A stretch of DNA of 35,992 nt from Gammaproteobacteria bacterium (GTDB taxonomy: Bacteria > Pseudomonadota > Gammaproteobacteria > GCA-001735895). Below, piece by piece: positions 9,253 through 16,746 of this stretch (its first letter is position 1; each line of letters opens with the position of its first letter). The translations under genes were made by a program, and so were the position numbers. The stretch spans positions 1-35,992 of the forward strand of contig JAUVCH010000032.1 of assembly GCA_030595795.1 (NCBI GenBank). Direction: 5' to 3'. The notes beneath the pieces are model-generated. The model was given only the letters and a program-made list of their open reading frames with translations. It was not told where the DNA came from and made no database searches.

Positions 9253-10337
9253 GCATCCCCATGGTTGACCTGAAGGGTCAATACGAAGCACTTAAATCTG
9301 AAATTGACGCAGCTGTCATACAGGCGTTGGGCGAAACCCGATATATTCTCGGCCCGAATGTTCAGGCCTTCGAAAAAGAAACCGCTGATTATCTCGGCGT
9401 AAAACATGCCCTGGGCTGCGCCAACGGTACGGATGCCTTGCATCTCGGGCTGCTGGCTGCTGGTATTAAAGCAGGTGATGAAGTTATTACCACAGCGTTT
9501 ACTTTTATCGCCACAGCCGAAGCGATTCGTTATGTTGGGGCGACACCGATCTTTGTGGATATATTACCCGATAGCCTGAATATAGACCCGGACGCGATCA
9601 AGGCGGCTATTACCGATAAAACACGCGCTATTATCCCGGTGCACCTGTTTGGTCAGCCCGCCGACATGGATGAAATTATGGCCATCGCCAAAGACCATGA
9701 CCTGAAAATCATCGAAGATTGCGCACAGTCTTTTGGTAGCCGTTATCGTGGCCAAATGACGGGTAGTTTTGGCACTGCGGGTACTTTCAGTTTTTTCCCT
9801 AGCAAGAATCTGGGCTGTTACGGCGATGGCGGACTGGTCACGACGAATGATGATGCGGTGGCTGACACTATTCGTATGTATCGTAACCATGGCAGTAGCA
9901 AGCAGTATTATCACGACGTGATCGGCTTTAACAGTCGCCTCGACGAACTACAGGCTGTTATCCTACGAATCAAGCTCAAGCATATTGATGATTACAACAG
10001 TAATCGCCTGCGAGTGGCAAAAACCTATAACCGCCTGCTCGAAAACAGCCAATTTAACACGCCGTCGATTGCCGATGATCGCGACCATATTTTTCATCAA
10101 TATACTATTTTATGCGATAGTCGAGACTCAGTTCGCGAACAGGTATTATCAAAAGATGTTTCCTGCGCGGTTTATTACCCGGTGCCACTGCATCGGCAAA
10201 AAGCCTTCGCAGATACCAGGCAGCCGACTTTGCCAGTGACTGATGAAACAGCCCGTCGCTGTCTATCGTTTCCTGTCTTTCCTGAAATGACCGAGCAACA
10301 GGTAGAAACTGTTTGCGAGGCAATTCTGAACACCTGA
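9249..10337 (+). CDS. gnnB: GnnB-like PLP aminotransferase (DegT/DnrJ/EryC1 family) for 3-amino-UDP-GlcNAc
   Basis: Sugar aminotransferase of 362 residues with the DegT/DnrJ/EryC1 pattern: ANGTDALHLGL (~residue 58), PVHLFGQPADMD (~127), EDCAQSFG (~155) and the PLP-lysine segment FFPSKNLGCYGDGG (~182). It would transaminate the 3-keto product of GnnA to UDP-2-acetamido-3-amino-2,3-dideoxyglucose. It starts inside the gnnA stop region (4-bp overlap) and its TGA shares one base with the lpxB ATG, so the three genes should be translationally coupled. The lpxB linkage supports lipid A rather than O-antigen. No other O-antigen or diacetamido-sugar genes are in the window. Confidence 0.82.
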   Translation: MSIPMVDLKGQYEALKSEIDAAVIQALGETRYILGPNVQAFEKETADYLGVKHALGCANGTDALHLGLLAAGIKAGDEVITTAFTFIATAEAIRYVGATPIFVDILPDSLNIDPDAIKAAITDKTRAIIPVHLFGQPADMDEIMAIAKDHDLKIIEDCAQSFGSRYRGQMTGSFGTAGTFSFFPSKNLGCYGDGGLVTTNDDAVADTIRMYRNHGSSKQYYHDVIGFNSRLDELQAVILRIKLKHIDDYNSNRLRVAKTYNRLLENSQFNTPSIADDRDHIFHQYTILCDSRDSVREQVLSKDVSCAVYYPVPLHRQKAFADTRQPTLPVTDETARRCLSFPVFPEMTEQQVETVCEAILNT

Positions 10338-11482
10338 TGGCAGAACCGCATGTCATGATTCTCGCGGGTGAAGCCTCCGGAGATGCCCACGCAGCCGAAT
10401 TCGTCGAGCAGCTATACCAGCTACATCCAGATATTCGACTGACTGGTATGGGTAGTCATAGCATGCGTAAAGTCGGCGTGGAATTAATATACGATTCAGC
10501 CAAAATTGCCGTCGTAGGCCTGGTCGAAGTAATCAAACACTGGAGCGATATTAAGTACGCGATGAATCTGGTAAAAGCTGCGTTAGAGGATGATAAACCC
10601 GATTTACTGGTACTCGTCGATTACCCGGAATTCAACTTAAAAATGGCTCGGCACGCTCGTAGCCTGGGTATCAAAGTGTTGTTTTATATCAGCCCTCAGG
10701 TTTGGGCCTGGCGTCCGAAGCGCATTCATAAAATTGGACGCTTAATCGACCATATGGCCGTTATCTTCAAGTTCGAAACCAAATATTATGAGCGTGCCGG
10801 TATCCCGGTTAGCTTTGTCGGCAACCCACTGGTCGACAAAGTTAAAAGCTCCAGGCCTGTCGGCGAGTTACGCCAGCTACTCGATATCAAATCAGACACA
10901 CAGGTTGTCGGACTATTCCCCGGTAGCCGCAACAGTGAAATCACTCGGTTGTTACCGCTCATGTTTGAAACCGCGCAGTTCATGCGCCAACGTAACCCAG
11001 CATTACAATTCATCATGCCGATAGCCAATACGCTCGATTACAATGCTATAGCAGAGCAAAGCAACCAGTCTGGCCTGGATATCATGCTAACCCGTGAGGA
11101 TATATACGACGTTATCCCCTGCTGTGACGCGATTGTTTCCTGCTCCGGTACGGTAACACTGGAAATCGCGCTATTGGAAATACCAATGTGTATTGTTTAT
11201 AAAATGTCCTGGTTGTCGTATCAGATTATGAGCCGTCTCATTAACATACCGAATATCGGTCTGGCTAATATTGTTGCCAACCGAAGAGTGGTTCGCGAAT
11301 TTCTACAAAACGAGGCTACGGCCAAAAAAATTAGTACAGAGATATTTAAAATTCTCGATGATGACAAATATCGAAGTCAGGTAATACAGGACTTATCCGA
11401 AGTAAAAGCCAACCTGGGCGAAGGCGATGGTGCCGGAAATATGGCCAGGCTTGTGTTATCGTTTGTCGACAATAATAAGTAA
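10337..11482 (+). CDS. lpxB: Lipid-A-disaccharide synthase
   Basis: Peripheral inner-membrane glycosyltransferase (GT19) that joins UDP-diacyl-glucosamine and lipid X into the lipid A disaccharide; 381 residues. Family motifs are ILAGEASGDAHAAEFV at the N-terminus, MGSHSMRKVGVE, LVDYPEFNLKMAR, FYISPQVWAWRPKRI, FVGNPLVD, LFPGSRNSEI and CSGTVTLEIAL. The ATG at 10337 overlaps the gnnB TGA and matches the family N-terminus; an upstream in-frame TTG at 10313 is less likely. Being last in a gnnA-gnnB-lpxB operon, it may have to accept 3-amino-type acyl donors. Confidence 0.96.
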   Translation: MAEPHVMILAGEASGDAHAAEFVEQLYQLHPDIRLTGMGSHSMRKVGVELIYDSAKIAVVGLVEVIKHWSDIKYAMNLVKAALEDDKPDLLVLVDYPEFNLKMARHARSLGIKVLFYISPQVWAWRPKRIHKIGRLIDHMAVIFKFETKYYERAGIPVSFVGNPLVDKVKSSRPVGELRQLLDIKSDTQVVGLFPGSRNSEITRLLPLMFETAQFMRQRNPALQFIMPIANTLDYNAIAEQSNQSGLDIMLTREDIYDVIPCCDAIVSCSGTVTLEIALLEIPMCIVYKMSWLSYQIMSRLINIPNIGLANIVANRRVVREFLQNEATAKKISTEIFKILDDDKYRSQVIQDLSEVKANLGEGDGAGNMARLVLSFVDNNK

Positions 11483-11509
11483 TTGAACATTACTCAGGAG
11501 TAAAAACTA

Positions 11510-12619
11510 ATGGGTGTCAGCACCGCACAATCAGAAGGCATTACCATGAGCGGTGGTGGCCTGTATTCACTGGCAACCGTTGGTGCCAAACATGTTATCG
11601 ATGCAGCTACCCCTTTAGTAGTTGAAGCGATAAATGCACTGCCAGAATCCAGTTTTAACAACGGTTTCACCCTGTCCGATATGGGTTGTGCCGATGCAGG
11701 TACTTCACTCAGTATGATCGCGTCTGCCATCGAGGCGGTTAATCAACGCGTTCCAGAATCACCTGTTTCGATTGTTTATACCGACCAGCCACGTAACGAT
11801 TTCAATGCGCTGATTACTAATGTGTATGGACTAGGCCCATTTGAAACCTACCTGGATGATCGTGCGAATATTTTCCCACTGGTATCGGGCACTTCTTTTT
11901 ATCGACAGATTATGCCTGCCGAATCACTGAATATCGGCTTCTCGGCAACCGCTATGCACTGGCTTAGTCAGAAGGTTTGCAATATTTCAAACCATGTGCA
12001 GGCGGTCGGTGCCAAAGGCGATGAACTTCAGGCTTTTCGCCAACAGGCACATAAAGACTGGCGACAAATATTAATGCATCGTGCCCATGAGTTAAAACCC
12101 GGCGGTAAGCTGGTGTTGATTAACTTTGGGACCGACGAAAAGGGCCAATATCTGGGGAATACCGGCGGCATAAATATGTTCGACACCTTCAACGAGATTT
12201 GGCAATCCTTTGTCGATGAAAAACGGGTTAGCCAAAAAGAATACGAAAACATGACGCTACCGCAATACTATAATTCGGTGGAGGAGTTTTCAGCACCATT
12301 GACCAACCCGGACGAGCCTGTTTATCAGGCCGGGCTGCGCCTCGATCATATCGATACACGCGTCGTCAAATGCCCCTTCGCTAAAGACTTCGAGTCGCAT
12401 GGTGATTCAATTCAATTTGCTAAAAAGTACATTCCAACCATTCGTAGCTGGAATGAGAGTATATTTCTTAATGGATTATGCAGTGATCGACCGCTAGCTG
12501 AACGACGAGAATTAATCGAAGACTATTATGGTACTTATCGGTCGATGGTGGAAAACAATCCTGAAGGTCATGGCATGGATTATGTGCATGCCTATACGGT
12601 GATTTCCAAGGTCGAATAA
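11510..12619 (+). CDS. SABATH-type SAM-dependent carboxyl methyltransferase
   Basis: 369-residue protein that resembles the plant salicylic/jasmonic acid carboxyl methyltransferase (SABATH) family. The matches are in the expected order: MSGGGLYSLATVGAKHV near the start (plant enzymes have MxGGxGxxSYAxNS), the SAM motif SDMGCADAGTSL (~residue 55), YTDQPRNDFNALI (plant LNDLPGNDFN, ~90) and GTSFYRQIMPAESLNIGFS followed by MHWLS (plant PGSFYxRLFPxxSLH, HWLS, ~127-150). KPGGKLVLINFG is near 200. The likely reaction is methyl-ester formation on a small carboxylic acid. The substrate cannot be read from the sequence, since the window holds no linked biosynthetic cluster. A clear AGGAG precedes the ATG, 27 bp after lpxB. 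Its stop nearly touches the converging persulfide dioxygenase gene. Confidence 0.82.
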   Translation: MGVSTAQSEGITMSGGGLYSLATVGAKHVIDAATPLVVEAINALPESSFNNGFTLSDMGCADAGTSLSMIASAIEAVNQRVPESPVSIVYTDQPRNDFNALITNVYGLGPFETYLDDRANIFPLVSGTSFYRQIMPAESLNIGFSATAMHWLSQKVCNISNHVQAVGAKGDELQAFRQQAHKDWRQILMHRAHELKPGGKLVLINFGTDEKGQYLGNTGGINMFDTFNEIWQSFVDEKRVSQKEYENMTLPQYYNSVEEFSAPLTNPDEPVYQAGLRLDHIDTRVVKCPFAKDFESHGDSIQFAKKYIPTIRSWNESIFLNGLCSDRPLAERRELIEDYYGTYRSMVENNPEGHGMDYVHAYTVISKVE

Positions 12620-12620
12620 A

Positions 12621-13670
12621 TTAAGTCTCTACCTCGTAGCCTGCTTTTATCCAGTCAGGCATCCCGGTATGGCTTACGCAATGCAAATGCTCCATGCCCT
12701 GGAAACTGAGATTGGTAAAAGTTGTCTGCGCCCGACGACCTGACCGACAGTAAATGTAAACCGTATCGTAGCCGTTGATTCTGTCGATATTGTCGTTCTC
12801 GGTACCCAGGGGAATGTTCAAGCTACCCGGTACGTGACCTTTGGTAAATTCTTCGGGTGTTCGGTTATCCATAATCAAGCTTTTATCAGGCAATTCTTGC
12901 CAGACCTGGTGCAAATTATCCATGGTGAAATCGTGCCATAAATATCGCTTTGGATCGAAGTTGACCCCAACACTGGTATTGGCTGGCACCGCCTCGTTTA
13001 TCTTCTTTGGCATGTCCAGAACGAGATTATTCATCAAATCAACAAAAGACTGTTTACTGCGACTATTGCCCAACCGCGGGTTCCACCTTTTTTCTTCGCC
13101 AATACTCGAAGACGTTTGACCATTGTAATCGTGGGCTGGATAAATAATTGTCTCATCGGCCAGGGTAAACAGTTTTTGCGTGATGCTGTCGAATAATGTC
13201 TCAGGATCACCCTCCTGAAAATCGGTTCGGCCACAGCCACGGATGAGTAAGGTATCGCCGGTGAATAATCTGCCATCAGCAAAAAAGCTGGTGCAGGCCG
13301 ACGTATGCCCGGGTGTCGCAATGGCTCGGATACTAAAATGTCCGAGTGGCAAAGATTCACCATCTTTAATCGCTACGTCAATCGCATGAATACCCGAAGC
13401 TTCGCCGAAGACTATCCTGGCACCCGTGTTTTGGCGAATTTTACCCGATGAAGTTACATGATCGGCGTGGGCGTGGGTTTCGATGGTATAGAGTAACTCC
13501 AGGCCTAACTCGTTGATCAACCGCATATCGCGTTCGAATAACTCTCTCACTGGATCAATAATAGCGGCTTCACCTGTCGAAGGGTCGATCAACAGGTAAC
13601 TATAGGTGCAGCTCTCCCGATCATAAAGCTGTTTAACCATTAGTGATGGTTGAGTACCAGAAATGCTCAT
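12621..13670 (-). CDS. Persulfide dioxygenase-rhodanese fusion protein
   Basis: Two-domain cytosolic protein of 349 residues. The N-terminal ETHE1-type metallo-beta-lactamase domain has the mononuclear iron ligands in THAHADHVT (~residue 65), TPGHTSACTSF (~118), FTGDTLLIRGCGRTDFQ (~135) and YPAHDYNG (~176). The C-terminal rhodanese domain (from ~250) has the active-site loop YCRSGRRAQ with the catalytic Cys. ETHE1-like enzymes oxidise glutathione persulfide to sulfite, and rhodaneses move sulfane sulfur between glutathione and thiosulfate; natural fusions (PRF type) couple both. A GAGGA ribosome-binding site precedes the ATG. No other sulfide-oxidation gene is adjacent. Confidence 0.9.
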   Translation of the reverse strand: MSISGTQPSLMVKQLYDRESCTYSYLLIDPSTGEAAIIDPVRELFERDMRLINELGLELLYTIETHAHADHVTSSGKIRQNTGARIVFGEASGIHAIDVAIKDGESLPLGHFSIRAIATPGHTSACTSFFADGRLFTGDTLLIRGCGRTDFQEGDPETLFDSITQKLFTLADETIIYPAHDYNGQTSSSIGEEKRWNPRLGNSRSKQSFVDLMNNLVLDMPKKINEAVPANTSVGVNFDPKRYLWHDFTMDNLHQVWQELPDKSLIMDNRTPEEFTKGHVPGSLNIPLGTENDNIDRINGYDTVYIYCRSGRRAQTTFTNLSFQGMEHLHCVSHTGMPDWIKAGYEVET

Positions 13671-13796
13671 GGTGTCCTCGATAAAATCAAGCGAAAATTA
13701 TAGTGCTGGCGAACTAATCTAGTATAGAGTTTTTAGTTTCCAAAACAATGCAATCGACCATAGATTTTTTGTAGAGTTCCGATATTATTCGTTTAT

Positions 13797-14411
13797 ATGA
13801 ATATTGAAAAGATCCCCTTCCAGGAATGGATACAAAACCAGCAACTTGTCATGTTTTCGGTGTTATTTCTCGTCGCATTACTATTATTACTAAATTGGAA
13901 AAGCTTACGCAGAGCCTGGATGGAGTGGGCAACTCAGCGCTGCCTGAATAGAATCGGCATAAAGCAGCGCAATAATATTGTTTGCCCGGACGAACTCGAT
14001 GGTGAATTTATTCTCGATCGCCTGGTTATGCTGCCCAATGCACTATTGTTAATCAGCTTTAAACGCTATCCCGGCAACATATACTGTGCCGAGCGTATAT
14101 CGGAATGGACGCAAGTTGTTGAGCAAAAAAGCTATAAATTCCAGAATCCATTGTTCGATCTTGATCATCAGTTAACGACTCTCAGGCAACTGGCCCCGGA
14201 TGTCACTATCAAAGGCTATCTGTTTTTTGACCATAGTGCAGATTTCCCCAAAGGTCATCCGGATTCGGTGCTACATCCCCACAACATCCCCGAAGAGTTT
14301 TTGCGCGATAATTGCGCCGAGCCTGAGCCTGCTGTATTGAAGGGCTGGGAGATATTGTCAGAACTACCCGTTAACAACGGAGGAAGTCGCTCGGCTAGCC
14401 TAAAAACTTGA
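13797..14411 (+). CDS. Membrane-anchored NERD-domain protein
   Basis: 204-residue protein with one transmembrane helix (residues ~18-33) followed by a cytoplasmic domain resembling NERD, the nuclease-related domain. NERD-like features are a DGEFILDRLVMLPN stretch, the hydrophobic-then-Lys strand LLLISFKRYPGNIY (~80-95), a Trp in SEWTQV, and QNPLFDLDHQLTTLRQL (~115), which matches the family NPxxQ-like region. NERD is distantly related to restriction-endonuclease folds; the biochemical role of such single-TM proteins is unknown. It is divergent from the persulfide dioxygenase gene, with 126 bp between them, and is followed by the TRAP operon. The domain call rests on pattern recognition and is moderate. 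Confidence 0.62.
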   Translation: MNIEKIPFQEWIQNQQLVMFSVLFLVALLLLLNWKSLRRAWMEWATQRCLNRIGIKQRNNIVCPDELDGEFILDRLVMLPNALLLISFKRYPGNIYCAERISEWTQVVEQKSYKFQNPLFDLDHQLTTLRQLAPDVTIKGYLFFDHSADFPKGHPDSVLHPHNIPEEFLRDNCAEPEPAVLKGWEILSELPVNNGGSRSASLKT

Positions 14412-14491
14412 AATGTTTTCCCAGAAAGGACAGAATGACCGCCTAGTGGTAAAGCCTCTGGTCTGTGTATCAATGAAAAAGCATACAGATT

Positions 14492-14497
14492 TATAAT
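14492..14497 (+). promoter_or_regulatory. Candidate -10 element for the TRAP transporter operon
   Basis: A perfect TATAAT hexamer about 45 bp upstream of the dctP start, in the AT-rich second half of the 130-bp gap after the NERD gene. No recognisable -35 sits 16-18 bp upstream, so activator dependence or a false match are both possible. Confidence 0.3.
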
Positions 14498-14541
14498 AAT
14501 ATTCTAATCATAAATAAATAAACCTTCGGAGATAGTTAATA

Positions 14542-15633
14542 ATGAAACGTCGTGATATTTTAAAAGGTAGCGTAGCCGCTGCTCTCGCAACCGGTGCTGC
14601 TGCCGTATCCGCACCTGCGATTGCTGCCAAAAAAATAGAAATAACCATGGTTTCGACCTGGCCGCGTGATTTTCCTGGTCTCGGTACTGGTGCCCAGCGA
14701 TTCGGAGAAAGATTAACTGCCATGACTGATGGCCGTATTAAGGTCAATTATTTCGCCGCCGGCGAGCGGGTTAAAGCCTTCGACTCATTCGATGAAGTCG
14801 CTTCGGGTAATGCCCAGATGTATCATGCCGCCGATTATTACTGGAAAGGCAAGCACCCAGGCTGGGCTTATTTCACCGCTGTACCATTTGGCATGTCTTA
14901 CACAGAAATCGGTGCCTGGATGAATTTTGGCGGCGGTCAGGAATTGTGGGATGAGCTTGCCGCTGGCTATGGCCTAAAATGCCTGCCATGTGGTAACACT
15001 GGCGTACAAATGGGTGGCTGGTTCCGCAAAGAAATGAATTCAGCCTCTGATTTCAAAGGCCTGAAAATGCATATGCCGGGTCTCGGTGGTGACGTTATCG
15101 CCAAGTTAGGTGCCTCGCCGGTTTCTCTACCGGGTGGTCAAATCTATGAAAACCTGATGTCGGGCGCTATCGATGCTACGGAATGGGTAGGTCCCTGGAA
15201 TGACAGCTTCATGAAGTTCTACGAAGCGGCTAAATATTACTACTATCCTGGTATGCACGAGCCAGCAGCTCAGTTGTCTTTGGGTATGAACAAGAAGTTC
15301 TGGGATGGCCTGTCAAAAGCTGATCAGACGATTATCAAAGCCGCAGCTGAAACTGAAAACTCAATCATGATGTCAGAGTATAACGCTAAAAATGGTGCTT
15401 CTCTGGCGAGTTTAATTTCTGATCAGGGTGTAAAATTGCGTAGTTTCAACGATGACATTTACGATAGTTTCGGTGAAGCCGCAGAAGAAGTTTTTGAGGA
15501 AGTCCAGCAGCACAGTCCTCTGGCTAAGAAAATCCACCAGAGTTTCGTTGCATCACGCGACGAAGTTGGTGCCTGGGCTAAAATTTCGGATCAGGCATAC
15601 GTCCAGCAACGCAATCGCGTACTCGGACTTTAG
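14542..15633 (+). CDS. TRAP transporter solute-binding protein, TakP-like
   Basis: Periplasmic substrate-binding subunit (DctP superfamily), 363 residues. It begins with a Tat signal: a twin arginine in KRRDILKG, a hydrophobic Ala-rich segment, and probable cleavage after the AIA near residue 29. The mature part strongly resembles the 2-oxoacid binding protein TakP of Rhodobacter sphaeroides. Shared segments include GNTGVQMGGWFRKE (~residue 155, with the carboxylate-binding Arg), IDATEWVGPW (~212) and YYYYPG (~233). The ligand is therefore probably a monocarboxylic 2-oxoacid or similar, but the sequence cannot fix which. A GGAG ribosome-binding site lies 8 bp before the ATG. A strong hairpin after the gene suggests higher expression than the membrane subunits. 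Confidence 0.92.
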   Translation: MKRRDILKGSVAAALATGAAAVSAPAIAAKKIEITMVSTWPRDFPGLGTGAQRFGERLTAMTDGRIKVNYFAAGERVKAFDSFDEVASGNAQMYHAADYYWKGKHPGWAYFTAVPFGMSYTEIGAWMNFGGGQELWDELAAGYGLKCLPCGNTGVQMGGWFRKEMNSASDFKGLKMHMPGLGGDVIAKLGASPVSLPGGQIYENLMSGAIDATEWVGPWNDSFMKFYEAAKYYYYPGMHEPAAQLSLGMNKKFWDGLSKADQTIIKAAAETENSIMMSEYNAKNGASLASLISDQGVKLRSFNDDIYDSFGEAAEEVFEEVQQHSPLAKKIHQSFVASRDEVGAWAKISDQAYVQQRNRVLGL

Positions 15634-15654
15634 AAGAGTCTTTTAAGCTAGATA

Positions 15655-15680
15655 AAAACGGAGTCTACGGACTCCGTTTT
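15655..15680 (+). terminator. Strong hairpin with UACG tetraloop between dctP and dctQ
   Basis: An 11-bp perfect stem (AAAACGGAGTC / GACTCCGTTTT) closes a TACG loop, giving the very stable C(UNCG)G tetraloop type, and ends in four T. It lies between the binding-protein gene and the small-permease gene. It probably acts as a partial terminator or mRNA 3'-end stabiliser that raises binding protein over permease, a common arrangement for binding-protein operons. Confidence 0.8.
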
Positions 15681-15709
15681 CTTTCGCATCCGGAAATTTT
15701 TTCAGGCCT

Positions 15710-16744
15710 ATGCATCGAATTAATATTTCTATAGTCACGCGCTCTCTTGCCTACATGATGGTAAGCGGCGTTTTCCTGTACCTGTTCAATAATTACCTGG
15801 TGTACTGGCAGGGACTACCCGGAACCTTCGACCTGTTTTCGCACTATGGTTATTTTGGACTAGAGCCATTGAGTAACCAACTGGAAGAAAATCAGATCTT
15901 TCAGGCCTGGATGCAGCTTATCGTTTATCTGCTGGTGTTATTACTGGGCGTGACATACAGCGCCCTGACTCCTAATCGGAGCATGGAAGACGACTCGGTG
16001 CGCTTTGCTCAATTAGCCGCCTATATAATACGCTTTTCGTTTTGGTGGGTTTGCCTGGTCGGTTTCGTTGACATGGTGATATCTTTTTTACGAGTTGAAG
16101 ACTTTCTTGAATTTTGGGTTGGCGACTGGCTGACCAGCCAACTCGGTCGCCCTATTTTCCGCGGCACCTATGTTCATTATCCTCTTATTGTACTGTCGCT
16201 CGTAGTCGCCTACCGCTTGAAAAATGTCAGTTTTGCCTGGTTGGCGTTAATGGTAGTTCTGTCAGAATTTCTCATCGTCGTCACACGCTTCGTTTTTTCC
16301 TATGAACAGGCTTATATGGGCGACCTGGTTCGCTTCTGGTATGCGGCATTGTTCCTGTTCGCCAGTGCCCATACTCTAGTCGAAGAGGGCCACGTACGGG
16401 TCGATGTGCTATACGCGAGCTTCAGCCGCAGAAAAAGAGCCTGGTTCGATTCGGTAGGCTGCGCGTTTCTTGGTATCCCTATTTTCTGGGTAATACTAAT
16501 GCAGGGCATGGGCGGACGCGGAAATAGTATTAATAGCCCTATTCTCAGCTTCGAAGTCTCGCAGAGCGGCTATGGTATGTACGTAAAATACCTGATGGCT
16601 GCATTTTTGATTGTCTACTCCGTTTCGATGTTGATTCAGTTTGTTAGTTTTTTGTTATTTAACATCGCCCAGTTATCCAGCACGAAAACCCTCGAAGATC
16701 AACCCAGTTACAAAGAACTAGTTAACGCAGAAAAGGCCAGCTAA
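15710..16744 (+). CDS. TRAP transporter small permease subunit (DctQ type, enlarged)
   Basis: Inner-membrane protein of 344 residues with about seven hydrophobic segments, larger than the four-helix ~170-residue DctQ standard. The DctQ signature is in the second half: SAHTLVEEGHVRVDVLYASFS followed by RRKRAWFDSVG (~residues 220-245) and GYGMYVKYLMAAFL (~285). The additional N-terminal helices (residues 15-180) are an extension also known in TakQ-like subunits. It lies between the binding protein and the large permease, with 2 bp to the latter. It stabilises the large permease and helps dock the binding protein. Confidence 0.88.
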   Translation: MHRINISIVTRSLAYMMVSGVFLYLFNNYLVYWQGLPGTFDLFSHYGYFGLEPLSNQLEENQIFQAWMQLIVYLLVLLLGVTYSALTPNRSMEDDSVRFAQLAAYIIRFSFWWVCLVGFVDMVISFLRVEDFLEFWVGDWLTSQLGRPIFRGTYVHYPLIVLSLVVAYRLKNVSFAWLALMVVLSEFLIVVTRFVFSYEQAYMGDLVRFWYAALFLFASAHTLVEEGHVRVDVLYASFSRRKRAWFDSVGCAFLGIPIFWVILMQGMGGRGNSINSPILSFEVSQSGYGMYVKYLMAAFLIVYSVSMLIQFVSFLLFNIAQLSSTKTLEDQPSYKELVNAEKAS

Positions 16745-16746
16745 CC

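Noticed and set aside
8308..10337. Reading gnnA/gnnB as O-antigen WbpB/WbpE-type genes
   Set aside because: No other O-antigen or diacetamido-uronate genes nearby, and both are translationally coupled to lpxB. Kept only as an alternative.
11486..11502. Small AGTAAT/ATTACT inverted repeat just before the SABATH gene
   Set aside because: Only six A-T-rich pairs next to the ribosome-binding site; too weak to call a riboswitch or terminator.
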